64,000 bases of DNA from Shewanella psychrotolerans (GCF_019457595.1 NZ_CP080419.1:1240001-1304000), one strand, 5' to 3'. Counted from the stretch's first letter, positions 1-8,053 are shown. The notes: generated by a model not told the origin, from the sequence alone. A program made the numbers and translations.

Positions 1-157
1 TTTCAAATGCGTCATTTACTTCATTTATTGACCATGGGTTAGACATTACCCATGAGCGTAAGCGGTCAATTTCGGCGTCATTGAAGCCATATTGATGTAA
101 AGTATCGCGGTCAGTTGCATGAATTGAACTGTTTTTTAACTTTGCTCTATTCGTCAT
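1..157 (-). CDS. Small hypothetical protein, 3' end cut by window edge
   Basis: An open frame reads leftward from an ATG at 155-157 and stays open to base 1, giving at least 52 residues. It starts MTNRAKLKNSSIH and includes a stretch with DAEIDRLRSW. A good ribosome binding site (AGGAAGAG) lies just upstream of the ATG, which decides the start. I do not recognise a family. It lies just beyond the P4-type integrase on the same strand, so it probably belongs to the element that continues left of the window. Confidence 0.55.
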   Translation of the reverse strand, partial: MTNRAKLKNSSIHATDRDTLHQYGFNDAEIDRLRSWVMSNPWSINEVNDAFE

Positions 158-216
158 TGCTCTTCCTAAGCTATCTCTTTGTTACTTTTGTGTATTTCGA
201 AATATTGAATGTCTCA

Positions 217-1464
217 CTATTTGCCAACTAACTTTAAGTTTTTGTTGTTATGCGAAAGACTAAAGTTACCGTTGGCAGCTTGAATAATATGTTCACTCCA
301 CCAAGCCATCATGACTCTTCTTCTTTCCAAATAAACGCTGCGATTATAAGCACTGCGAACCTGATTTTTGTCGGTGTGCGCTAGCGCGGCCTCTATAACA
401 TCAGGATCGAAACCTTGTTCGTTAAGCGTTGTACTCGCTAGTGACCTAAAACCGTGCGCGGTTGTGCGACCTTTGAGTTGCATACGAATCAAAGAAGCAT
501 TTGCTGTTTGCTCGCTGTAATGGGTTTTAGGGTTTCGGCTTGCTGGGAATAAATATTCGCGATGTCCACTTATTGGTCTGAGTATTTCAAGTAACCTAAT
601 GGTTTCATCGGTTAGTGGGATTTGATGAGCACGGCGCATTTTCATTTTGCTGGCTGGAATAGTCCAAAGCCGATTTTCCATGTCAATTTCATCCCACCTT
701 GCGCTAGCGGCTTCGTTAGGCCTGGTCATGGTATGAAGTTGCCATTCAAGTAACAGCCTAGTTAACCTTTGAATACTCGCGTTTGCTATGGCTTGCATTA
801 GCTCGGGTAGTTCATGAGGCTGCATCGCCGATAGGTGATTTTTCTTCGGCTGCTTAAATACGGCTTTTATACCACTTAATGGGTTCGCGTGGATCAAGCC
901 TGTGTTTACTGCAAAAACCATTATTTCATTCAGGCGCTGGCATAAGCGTTTCACTGTATCTAAATGTCCTTTGGCTTCTATCGTCCGAAGGATTGTAATG
1001 ACTTTCGGCGCAGTAATTTGGCTAATTGGGATTTTGCCTAAGTCGGGAAAAATATGCAGTTCGAGAGAACTCCAAGTCTTCGCTGCATGTTTTTCAGTTA
1101 CAGCTTCTTTTTTACACTCCATCCAATCTTTGGCGACATTGATAAGTGTGTGCTCAATGATGGCTGCTTTTTTAGCTATTTGGTCTTCGCGATGAGCTTT
1201 TGGATCTATATCTTCAGCTAGCAATTCTCTGGCTGAAACGGCTTTTTTTCGTGCAAGAGCAAGCGACACAGTGGGATAGGAGCCTAGGCCTAAATTATTA
1301 CGTTTCTTAGTAAGAGGGTGGGCGTAGTTGAAAAGCCAAAGTTTCGAGCCGTTCGGTTTAATGCGCAATCTTAAACCATGACCATCGAATAGGTGATATT
1401 CCTTATCTCGAGGTTTCGCGTTCTTAACTTCTGTGTCACTTAATTGGGTAGTCTGCTTAGCCAT
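217..1464 (-). CDS. P4-type tyrosine recombinase (integrase)
   Basis: This 415-residue site-specific tyrosine recombinase would integrate and excise a genomic island. The N-terminal third (about residues 5-95, with FDGHGLRLRIKPNGSKLW) matches the DUF4102 arm-binding domain of P4-like integrases. The catalytic domain shows the first Arg in MTRPNEAASARW, the HGFR box, LAHTDKN and the nucleophile Tyr in VRSAYNRSVY. Its 5' end faces the ssrA-derived att repeat 176 bp away, the usual P4-type layout. It differs from the prophage integrase at 2425-3447, so it most likely drives a second element stacked at ssrA that extends left of the window. Length is typical for the family and the gene looks intact. 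Confidence 0.93.
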   Translation of the reverse strand: MAKQTTQLSDTEVKNAKPRDKEYHLFDGHGLRLRIKPNGSKLWLFNYAHPLTKKRNNLGLGSYPTVSLALARKKAVSARELLAEDIDPKAHREDQIAKKAAIIEHTLINVAKDWMECKKEAVTEKHAAKTWSSLELHIFPDLGKIPISQITAPKVITILRTIEAKGHLDTVKRLCQRLNEIMVFAVNTGLIHANPLSGIKAVFKQPKKNHLSAMQPHELPELMQAIANASIQRLTRLLLEWQLHTMTRPNEAASARWDEIDMENRLWTIPASKMKMRRAHQIPLTDETIRLLEILRPISGHREYLFPASRNPKTHYSEQTANASLIRMQLKGRTTAHGFRSLASTTLNEQGFDPDVIEAALAHTDKNQVRSAYNRSVYLERRRVMMAWWSEHIIQAANGNFSLSHNNKNLKLVGK

Positions 1465-1603
1465 ATTAGGTACACCGTAGAGTGTGTGTACCTTCAGTGT
1501 ACCCGCCGATGTATCTATTGCAACCGGATATTATTGGACTGAAAAAGTCCTTGCTGAAAGAAGGTGTTTTTGTAAGTTATTGATTTTATGTTTTTAAAGG
1601 CAG

Positions 1604-1632
1604 AAAAAAAGACGTCCTAGGACGTCTTCGTT
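1604..1632 (-). terminator. Rho-independent terminator behind the distal att copy
   Basis: The perfect palindrome AGACGTCCTAGGACGTCT at 1610-1627 is followed, on the minus strand, by a T-run (the A-run at 1604-1610). It lies a few bases past the ssrA 3'-end copy, where a native ssrA terminator would be expected. It may be the terminator that served ssrA before the prophage inserted. Confidence 0.7.
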
Positions 1633-1639
1633 TCTGTTA

Positions 1640-1685
1640 TTGGTGGAGGCGGCGGGGCTCGAACCCGCGTCCAAAAAGCCTACAT
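1640..1685. repeat. Distal att site: 46-bp copy of the ssrA 3' end
   Basis: These 46 bases are identical to 36445-36490, which form the 3' end of the intact tmRNA gene (CCA end, T-arm and start of the following segment). Identity stops at both edges. The pair marks the two ends of the prophage (about 34.8 kb). The copy also lies next to the P4-type integrase at 217-1464, so it is probably the junction shared by two elements stacked at ssrA. Confidence 0.92.
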
Positions 1686-1765
1686 TCTAGTGGTGGGGTA
1701 GTGAAATCAACAAGTTATATTAATTTCAATAAGTTAAAAGATGTATGTTAATCCATTTTTGTTGC

Positions 1766-1798
1766 TGTGGTCTGGCTGCGTGGGCAATTTGTGGGCAT
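1766..1798. promoter_or_regulatory. Putative integrase arm-type binding sites, left prophage end
   Basis: GTGGGCAA at 1780-1787 and GTGGGCAT at 1791-1798 are direct repeats offset by 11 bp, and TGTGGTC lies at 1766-1772. The same set (GTGGGCAA and GTGGACAT, also offset by 11 bp, plus TGTGGTC) recurs at 36279-36319 inside the other prophage end. In the circular phage the two sets would flank the att core. That is where tyrosine integrases have arm-type sites. Function is inferred. Confidence 0.5.
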
Positions 1799-2419
1799 TT
1801 ATGTAGACGGTAAAAATACTTCAAAATCGATCCAATGCTTTTTCTTTAATTGCTTTAGTAAAGGAGCATATTTTTCATTGCAAAATTTTATTTCAAGACT
1901 ATTTGGAGTTTGTTGGTTTAATTCGTTTAGGTATCTTTGCAGTAACAAAACTTGAGCTACAAGTAAGGTTGTACGACTATATGATTTTTCATCGTGACCA
2001 CCATCTTTACATCTATGAGCTTCAGGAGCATGCTTATTGAATGGTATTAATTCCTTAGAATCCATTCTTCTAGAAACTAGAATATCAGCTAAGCAAACCA
2101 TTTGTGGGGGAACCACATCCCTTCTCATTGCTTTAGTATTCTCTAGAGTGGAATAAATTTCTTTATGAATTCTTTCAATTTTTTCAATTAAATATCGATG
2201 TTCAAAGTTTTGTTTGTTCAGATTATTTTGTGCCATCAATCCCCAAAATGCTAAGAACGCCCCAATTGGACCTAATGTGCCGCCTATATAAGTACCAAAG
2301 TTAGCCCAGTCCTTTGAGTCGGTAGAAAATGAGAAACTATTAAACGTAGCAAAGTATGGAATGAGTAAAGCGAATATTAAAATGACAAGACCAATTAAGG
2401 TGTTACTAGTGAATTTCAT
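1799..2419 (-). CDS. Two-TM membrane protein, putative phage abortive-infection type
   Basis: This 206-residue protein has two likely transmembrane segments. The first is at about residues 7-28, and the second is around the Gly-rich motif FGTYIGGTLGPIGAFLAFWG (about 41-60). A charged, mostly helical cytoplasmic domain follows. The order of a short loop, a WANFG..GG..GP segment, a helix and a coiled cytoplasmic part resembles proteins annotated as putative phage abortive infection (putAbiC). That is from memory of the family and is not proof of function. The gene is AT-rich, lies between the att site and the integrase, and is only 5 bp downstream of it on the same strand. This is a typical cargo position. 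Alternative: a superinfection-exclusion membrane protein. Confidence 0.6.
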   Translation of the reverse strand: MKFTSNTLIGLVILIFALLIPYFATFNSFSFSTDSKDWANFGTYIGGTLGPIGAFLAFWGLMAQNNLNKQNFEHRYLIEKIERIHKEIYSTLENTKAMRRDVVPPQMVCLADILVSRRMDSKELIPFNKHAPEAHRCKDGGHDEKSYSRTTLLVAQVLLLQRYLNELNQQTPNSLEIKFCNEKYAPLLKQLKKKHWIDFEVFLPST

Positions 2420-2424
2420 AGTTA

Positions 2425-3447
2425 TTATAATAATCCTGCTATCGGGTTTTTGGTGATTGCGTCGTCCAGGTGATCGGGGGCGAAGTGGGCGTATCGCATG
2501 GTGTCTTTAATATCTGCGTGGCCGAGTATCTGTTTTAGTACCAGAATATTGCCGCCGTTCATCATAAAATGGCTGGCGAATGTGTGGCGTAATATGTGAG
2601 TCATCTGGCCGTCTGGGAATTGTAGCTTTGTGCGTTTGATGGCGCGCTCGAACGCTTTGCGGCATGGCCTGAATAACTTGCCTCTTGCCCGGGGGATCCT
2701 GTCGGCCAACTCTTTGGCTATCGGCACAGTGCGGTTTTTCTTACCCTTGGTTTTTACAAAGGTGATGCGATTGTGTGCTATCTGGCTACCGCTTAAGCCC
2801 TCGGCCTCTGACCAGCGGCAACCCGTCGCCAGGCAGATGAGCACAATGGTGGTTAGATGCTCATACTCGGCATTCGCGCATTCTTCCAAGACGATGGGGA
2901 TCTCTTCAGGGTAGAGGAACGCCAGTTCGGTGTCCTCAATTTTGAACTGGGGCAGACCTTCAAGCGGGTTAGGGTGGGGCCATTCGCCTAAGCGTTTCAG
3001 CTCAGAAAACACCGCGTTAAGATAGGCTTGCTCATGGTTGACCGTGTTGGGCTTAACCGGCTGCTTACGGCCGATGGTATCTTCTATCTCACCATCGAGG
3101 CGCATCTGCCGGTAATTGGCAAAGTCGTTCACCGTGATCTTACTGGCAATTGGATCCCCCATGCCGCAGCACACCATTTCAAGCTTGCGCAGTCGCTGCT
3201 CTGGCTTAGTGAGCTGTTGGCCGTGTAACTCGTGCCAGCGCTTGATCAACTCAGACAGTCGCCGATTGTCGACCTTCTCACCCAGCCAAGGTTTATCTTT
3301 GACGGTGTTGAGCATGTAATTTTGATAAGCCAGGGCCTCGCCTTTGGTGGCAAAGTTTTTGCGGATCCGTTTACTATCTCGACCTGCCAAACGCATATCG
3401 AGCTTCCAAGGTTTATCGCTACCGTTCTTTAGGTTCGAGATGGTCAT
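2425..3447 (-). CDS. Prophage integrase (P2-type tyrosine recombinase)
   Basis: This 340-residue tyrosine recombinase would integrate and excise the P2-like prophage at ssrA. The N-terminal part (WKLDMRLAGRDSKRIRKNF) is typical of P2-family integrases. Catalytic residues are visible: Arg in TGCRWSEAEGL, the HILRHTFASHF box, LGHADIKDT and the Tyr in MRYAHFAPDHL. The start overlaps the stop of the upstream membrane gene by 4 bp (ATGA), so translation is probably coupled to that operon. The gene lies about 0.75 kb inside the distal att repeat and far from the intact ssrA. Confidence 0.95.
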   Translation of the reverse strand: MTISNLKNGSDKPWKLDMRLAGRDSKRIRKNFATKGEALAYQNYMLNTVKDKPWLGEKVDNRRLSELIKRWHELHGQQLTKPEQRLRKLEMVCCGMGDPIASKITVNDFANYRQMRLDGEIEDTIGRKQPVKPNTVNHEQAYLNAVFSELKRLGEWPHPNPLEGLPQFKIEDTELAFLYPEEIPIVLEECANAEYEHLTTIVLICLATGCRWSEAEGLSGSQIAHNRITFVKTKGKKNRTVPIAKELADRIPRARGKLFRPCRKAFERAIKRTKLQFPDGQMTHILRHTFASHFMMNGGNILVLKQILGHADIKDTMRYAHFAPDHLDDAITKNPIAGLL

Positions 3448-4037
3448 TTCTGATGATCATTATTTGAGACGTTAGTTTCCTCTTTAGGTTTAGCTGCTAA
3501 TTCATCTGTCCTGGCAGCATCATACCAAGAGGTAACATGTAATAGAGCAAAAGTTGCCGCAACTGCAGATAGCAGAGCATAAATAAAAATAATATAACTT
3601 ATAAAGTTACCCAGTAAACACAGCCAGAAAAAGCTTTCACCAAACATCACTAAAATCCAGTGTCCCTGGGGGAGTGGAAAGTAATATGCCTTTGCAAATA
3701 AGGAACAAAATATTGCTAACATCTGTAGTACTACAAAATGAACAAATGCAGCATTTACTTCCATGTATGGTGATGGCTCCCCATCACCATCCTCACCACT
3801 AATCAGCTTTCTAAAATTATCATCGCCAACGGCAATCCACATGGCAAAACCGCCAAGCGAAAATCCTAATAAATTTGGCATTATTGACAGAACATCTTCC
3901 CACCAATTTGGCTTTGACCAATGAGGGTACAGCATCAAAGATAAGATAATAGACGCCCAGAGAAACGGACTCGAGAATAGAGCCTTGAATCCGCCGTATG
4001 ACCGCCAGTAAATTACCAGTATGTTGTCATTCATCAT
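3444..4037 (-). CDS. Four-TM hypothetical membrane protein
   Basis: This 197-residue protein has four or five hydrophobic segments, for example LFSSPFLWASIILSLML, LLGFSLGGFAMWIAV, FVHFVVLQMLAIFCSLFA and ISYIIFIYALLSAVAATFAL. It ends in a hydrophilic tail. I do not recognise the family. It overlaps the DUF4747-like gene upstream (ATGATG overlap) and the integrase downstream (ATGA), making a tightly packed three-gene leftward operon. The composition is AT-rich compared with phage structural genes. The pairing of a soluble protein with a membrane partner suggests a two-component cargo system, possibly phage defence, with this gene as membrane effector. That role is inference only. Confidence 0.65.
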   Translation of the reverse strand: MMNDNILVIYWRSYGGFKALFSSPFLWASIILSLMLYPHWSKPNWWEDVLSIMPNLLGFSLGGFAMWIAVGDDNFRKLISGEDGDGEPSPYMEVNAAFVHFVVLQMLAIFCSLFAKAYYFPLPQGHWILVMFGESFFWLCLLGNFISYIIFIYALLSAVAATFALLHVTSWYDAARTDELAAKPKEETNVSNNDHQK

Positions 4038-4921
4038 TTAAACCACTTGGTTATCTCATCTTTCAGCGATAGTGTAAGATCAACTAAAGCAGAAAACGAG
4101 TCTTGAACTTTAGAGTTGTAATAAATTTTAGATAAGAATGGGTGAGATGTAGTTGAGTATTCAATAGGCTTTGAATTTATATCTTTACCTTTAATAGAAA
4201 CCATTCCGTTGTTAGCAGCAATTTTTGCCATTGTTGTTAGATCAGAATCTAGTTTGATTGACTGTCCATCTATGGCTTTAAATGATTGCTCATGAGTTTC
4301 GACATTTATGGCATTCATACGTTTCATAACCCTTCTCTGAGTTTTACTAAAAGTATCTGCATTTGGTCGTGTGATAACCATATCGATACGCTCTTTAGTT
4401 GGAATTTTTAGGGCATCATTCAATTTATCTGTTGATGGAATATGTGTTACATCAACCTTTCCGTATTTAGCGACAATGCTCTCACGATTCAACAGTGATT
4501 TTATAAATTTTTCAGCACTTTGAGGACCGAACGATTTACCGTTATAGTAACCTTCATAGAATAAAAAGTGCTCTTCAGGATAAAAAATATACGAAAATCT
4601 AGCCCCGTTTGGCTTTAAATTGTCAGGTATTTTTATATCATCCATTAAGGAATCATCAGCAAAATCACCAGTATCTAGGTTAAACCAAGGTGAGTCAGAA
4701 TCGATAGAAGTGAAGCGGTATATATCTCCAGTTATTGGCCCAGGTTCTTTCTGACCACTTTTCACTTTATGTAAGCTACTCAATAAAGCGTACTGATCAC
4801 CAGAGATTTTTATTGGTGACTTTAATTTGTATACATCACGAAATAGCTTTAAATACATATCGGGTGAATGAGGCTGAATCGTGATATTTATCGCACCAAC
4901 AACTAACTTTTTTTCAGTCAT
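4034..4921 (-). CDS. DUF4747-like protein
   Basis: This 295-residue soluble protein of unknown function begins MTEKKLVVGAINITIQPHSP and continues with a DMYLKLFRDVY segment. That resembles the DUF4747 family as I remember it. The middle has a Tyr/Phe-rich stretch (SYIFYPEEHFLFYEGYYNG), and the second half contains THIPSTDKLNDAL and VITRPNADTFSKTQRRVMKRM. No transmembrane segment is visible. It heads a leftward operon with the membrane gene at 3444-4037 and the prophage integrase. Its AT-rich base use and its position between integrase and repressor mark it as cargo. DUF4747 genes are not characterised to my knowledge; a defence role is a hypothesis. Confidence 0.65.
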   Translation of the reverse strand: MTEKKLVVGAINITIQPHSPDMYLKLFRDVYKLKSPIKISGDQYALLSSLHKVKSGQKEPGPITGDIYRFTSIDSDSPWFNLDTGDFADDSLMDDIKIPDNLKPNGARFSYIFYPEEHFLFYEGYYNGKSFGPQSAEKFIKSLLNRESIVAKYGKVDVTHIPSTDKLNDALKIPTKERIDMVITRPNADTFSKTQRRVMKRMNAINVETHEQSFKAIDGQSIKLDSDLTTMAKIAANNGMVSIKGKDINSKPIEYSTTSHPFLSKIYYNSKVQDSFSALVDLTLSLKDEITKWFK

Positions 4922-4969
4922 TTCTTTACCTTTATCTTTAAATGTTAATATTTTGCATGTAGTGTTATT

Positions 4970-5614
4970 TCAAAAATAAGATCCGAATTCGATGTTGCAG
5001 TTTGCTTTGAGTAAACGCAGGTCATCTTGCATCAAGGTGGTTTGTTCGCTAACTAAGGGCATGCCGTTGCGAGTGGCCGAAAAAATGTCGCGCCAGTATT
5101 GCCCAGCGCTGAAGCTAAAGCCGTGTGCCAATAGCGAGTTGGGCATCGAAACCTTGTAGTAGGCTGGGTATTTTTCGTCTATCGCGTTAATACTTTCATC
5201 AAACTTGGTTGACTGTTTCCACTGCACAACTTGTTGATGGGTTAAGTCTGGGTTGTTCGATACGAATCTCTCCAAGCTAGAGATGATCGGTGCGTAGTCG
5301 CTGTAGATTTGGTAAGCCAGTTCGCAGTCGGATACGCCTTGGTAGGCTTGCCATTTTTTAGCGTCATTAGTTTCTAGTGTTTGTTTTACAGGTGCGGAGG
5401 AGCTTGATGCGGTTTCCACTTCTGGCTTGTGTTCGTTGCCAGCAGAAAAAATAAGGGCGATGAATATTAAAGCGAAGATGACCCCGATAGAGATAAATAG
5501 GGGTTTGATTAATCGTCGGGCTTTGGCTTGAGCAGGGCTGTCGACGTGGTTCGCTTTTAGGTGTGCCAGTTTGGCTTCCATATCGGCTATTTGATTTTGC
5601 TTTTTGTCTGTCAT
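4970..5614 (-). CDS. Single-pass hypothetical membrane protein
   Basis: This 214-residue protein starts MTDKKQNQIADMEAKLAHLK, a short cytoplasmic coiled-coil-like segment. One transmembrane helix follows (PLFISIGVIFALIFIALIF, about residues 42-60), then a Ser-rich linker and an extracytoplasmic domain with two Cys residues (DCELAY near 95 and KANCNIEF near the end) that could form a disulphide. An ATG 9 bp further upstream is in frame, but the AAGGA ribosome binding site abuts it, so the inner ATG at 5614 is preferred. I recognise no family. It is a cargo gene between the integrase operon and the FRG gene. Confidence 0.6.
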   Translation of the reverse strand: MTDKKQNQIADMEAKLAHLKANHVDSPAQAKARRLIKPLFISIGVIFALIFIALIFSAGNEHKPEVETASSSSAPVKQTLETNDAKKWQAYQGVSDCELAYQIYSDYAPIISSLERFVSNNPDLTHQQVVQWKQSTKFDESINAIDEKYPAYYKVSMPNSLLAHGFSFSAGQYWRDIFSATRNGMPLVSEQTTLMQDDLRLLKANCNIEFGSYF

Positions 5615-5638
5615 GATTATCATCCTTGATTCAGATAG

Positions 5639-6613
5639 TTAAAACTTACAGAGGTTTTTTATATGCTCCGTTTGAACCTCTAGTTCAGGGAACAATGTTG
5701 CTTTGTTAATGCCACACACGTTCAGTTGATTCAATATTTTATCTTTTGCATCAGAGCTTATGATTATTTCAGTCAAATACGCTTTTTTAGATGAACTATT
5801 GACGGCTTGTTGATTACTTAGCTGTAACTTTTCAATACTGAGCGGCTTGATAAAATGCTGGTCGTTTTCAATCTTTCCACCATGAAGTGTAAACAGTCCT
5901 TTTTGGGCTACTAATCGCTTATTAATCATTGGGGGGCGATAAGGGAAGTAGTTGCTTAGAGGGTCAGAAAGTAAGGCGATCCCGGTGGGGTCTATGTCTA
6001 AACACTTTCCGTTAGATCGCATATTGTTAATAAAGCAAAACCTTTCAAACCCAACGATTTTTTTTAGTTCTTTCAGTGGTTTATCGTTAATGAAAAGTTG
6101 GCCTTCAAAAATGGCTGGCTCTTTTTTCTCCAAAATTTGAAGATATTTTATGACGCTATCGAAAGAGTCGAATACGCTTGCTGAGGATGCAAGGTTTGCG
6201 TACAAAGTTTGCCATTCGAGGTGTATCGAAACGCGTTCAGTGTTCAATATGTAAAGCTTTCCATCTACATCATTATTTTCACAGCAAAAATATAGTGCAA
6301 CTAATAGACTTTCTGTCCAGTCAAGTAGTCTTGTTGGCAAGCCATAGTGCTGAGCATAGGTCAGCAACTCTAGGGTATTACTATGCTCGTGTTTGGCTTG
6401 AGGATGGCGCCGAACAAACTCTTCGAGTAACTTTGTTTCATCATAGTATGGGCCATCCTGATTTTTGCCTGAGCGACGAAAAACGCTCGGGATCAGTTCA
6501 TAAGCTGTGTCGCTGTGACCTCTATACCAACAGCCCTGTATTCCATTAGTGAGCTCTTCTGCGATAGTAAGCACATCTTGCAGGCAATGAGCTATTGGTG
6601 CTGGTTCAGACAT
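5639..6613 (-). CDS. FRG domain-containing protein
   Basis: This 324-residue protein carries an N-terminal FRG domain. CWYRGHSDTAYELIPSVFRR (about residues 28-47) and the following YAQHYGLPTRLLDWTESLLV segment (about 107-126) are hallmark motifs, as is the ALYFCCENN stretch. The C-terminal half has no motif I recognise. FRG proteins are common in prophages and mobile elements and are uncharacterised in most cases. Next to the repressor in a P2-like prophage, an anti-phage or toxin-like role is plausible but unproven. The gene is complete and stands alone, with 64 bp to the repressor gene. Confidence 0.85.
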   Translation of the reverse strand: MSEPAPIAHCLQDVLTIAEELTNGIQGCWYRGHSDTAYELIPSVFRRSGKNQDGPYYDETKLLEEFVRRHPQAKHEHSNTLELLTYAQHYGLPTRLLDWTESLLVALYFCCENNDVDGKLYILNTERVSIHLEWQTLYANLASSASVFDSFDSVIKYLQILEKKEPAIFEGQLFINDKPLKELKKIVGFERFCFINNMRSNGKCLDIDPTGIALLSDPLSNYFPYRPPMINKRLVAQKGLFTLHGGKIENDQHFIKPLSIEKLQLSNQQAVNSSSKKAYLTEIIISSDAKDKILNQLNVCGINKATLFPELEVQTEHIKNLCKF

Positions 6614-6677
6614 ATTTACTTCCTTGTATCATGTGTCGATAAATATAACGGCTTTAGCCGATGTTGTTAGGATGTGG

Positions 6678-7748
6678 CTACACTTTTTTTAATACCGAGA
6701 CGACTTTACCAATTACTTTGGTGGTGTCTGGGTTTATTGGGTATTTGTCTTCACCGTCGATAACGTACACCTTGCCGTCCGGTAATAGTCTGAGTTCGAC
6801 AATTTGCATAAAGCTATTTACATCAATTAAATATTGGCCTTTGACTACATCGGTTTGGCTTTTGTCGATAAAGTAAGTGACCCCTTCATTGCGGATCACT
6901 AAACCGTCTTCAGCTGAGATTCCAGATTCATCAGCTAGTGTAGGGTTTAGCGAATAATTATTCATGACAATATTGGCTTTACCGTTCACAACCCTAATGT
7001 ATTTCACAGGCAAAACGCTTCCAGGATCTTCACTAGCTTGATAAGTACGAACTTTCCCGGCAAGTAAATCGGCATACAATTGTTCGGTATATTGCTTAGA
7101 AGCAACAACATCATTCCACTCTTTACCAAAGCACAAGTAGTGCATGGAAACGCCTGTAGCCAAATGAACACGACACAGCAGTTCGTGCGGAGTAGTTTTT
7201 CTGGTGTGCCACACATAAATAGTGCCTTCACTTGTGCCAATTAACTCCGCTAATGCAACCTTACTTGGCAGTTTAAAAAGCGACAGCAAGCGATCAATCA
7301 ATACTGCACCGCCATCATATTTTGCAGGTTGTGATAGCGAATAATGGAAGTGTCCAAGATTATGCTTGATGTTGGCAAAGTTTGGCTGTTCTGTGGGATC
7401 TGGCAAGTATTGCATGACATTCAAATCGCCTTTCAACTCTTCAAATAATAAATACTCAACAGAAATTCCAGTGGCTAAATGCAGCCTTACCACTAATTCA
7501 AATGGCAGTGTTTTTCGCGTCTGCCAAGTGGCAATTGAGCCAGTAGAAACGCCAATACAAGTCGATAACTCCACTTTGCTACGCAAGCCGAAAATGTGCA
7601 CAAGTCTTTCTACAAAAGGCTTTCCACCATCAACAAGTAAGGTTTTTTTTAATTTTTTACGAATTTCTTCGTCATTTGTATTGATATGTCTTAACAAGTG
7701 ATCAATAATCCTTTCGAAACGTAAATATCGCTCACCACCGACTGCCAT
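6678..7748 (-). CDS. CI-type phage repressor with two HTH domains
   Basis: This lysogeny repressor has 356 residues from the ATG at 7748; a GTG five codons upstream is possible, and neither has a clear ribosome site. The N-terminal half holds two copies of a CI-type HTH domain. Copy one contains LRSKVELSTCIGVSTGSIAT and copy two LPSKVALAELIGTSEGTIYV. Each continues with W.TRKT.P.EL...HLATG. They lie roughly at residues 39-103 and 145-208. The C-terminal part (about 225-356) resembles an S24-like dimerisation domain (GLVIRNEGVTYFI, VKGQYLIDV). I see no clear Ser-Lys peptidase dyad. Single-HTH repressors are usual, so the duplication is odd. It diverges from the Cox-like gene with only about 35 bp between starts, so operators must overlap the gene ends. 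Confidence 0.88.
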   Translation of the reverse strand: MAVGGERYLRFERIIDHLLRHINTNDEEIRKKLKKTLLVDGGKPFVERLVHIFGLRSKVELSTCIGVSTGSIATWQTRKTLPFELVVRLHLATGISVEYLLFEELKGDLNVMQYLPDPTEQPNFANIKHNLGHFHYSLSQPAKYDGGAVLIDRLLSLFKLPSKVALAELIGTSEGTIYVWHTRKTTPHELLCRVHLATGVSMHYLCFGKEWNDVVASKQYTEQLYADLLAGKVRTYQASEDPGSVLPVKYIRVVNGKANIVMNNYSLNPTLADESGISAEDGLVIRNEGVTYFIDKSQTDVVKGQYLIDVNSFMQIVELRLLPDGKVYVIDGEDKYPINPDTTKVIGKVVSVLKKV

Positions 7749-7783
7749 CAACAATGAGCGCACTTAAAGAGAGGTTACCACTT

Positions 7784-7990
7784 ATGAGCCCATTCGCATA
7801 TCAAATTGCAAGCCCATATGTTTCATATGAAGAGTTTGCGCGGGTTTCAGGCATTCCATTGAATACCATTCGCGCTATGGCAAAAGAGGGTCGCTTACCA
7901 ACTCGCCCAAAAAACAGACCGAAAGATAAGCCCCTTATCAATATGTTGGCGCTCGCCAACGAAGCGGCAGCCAACGCCACACCCAATTAA
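7784..7990 (+). CDS. Cox/Apl-like regulator (excisionase type)
   Basis: This 68-residue protein begins MSPFAYQIASPYVSYEEFAR. An HTH region (YVSYEEFARVSGIPLNTIRA) is followed by MAKEGRLPTRPKNRP, like the wing-recognition part of Cox and excisionase proteins. An AGAGGT ribosome site 8 bp upstream supports the start at 7784 over the in-frame ATG at 7754, which would overlap the repressor gene. In P2-like phages Cox represses the lysogenic promoter and assists excision. The divergent arrangement with the repressor fits this. Confidence 0.8.
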   Translation: MSPFAYQIASPYVSYEEFARVSGIPLNTIRAMAKEGRLPTRPKNRPKDKPLINMLALANEAAANATPN

Positions 7991-8053
7991 GCATTACTCA
8001 AATTGTCACCTTTTCTCTTCAATTGAAGATTAGCAAAATGGAGTTTTGCCGCC

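Noticed and set aside
902..1195. 97-codon frame on the plus strand inside the P4-type integrase gene
   Set aside because: It is antisense to a well-supported integrase, with no homology seen.
1640..1760. A second tmRNA gene at the distal att site
   Set aside because: Only the 46-bp 3' end is present; the tag region and 5' half are missing.
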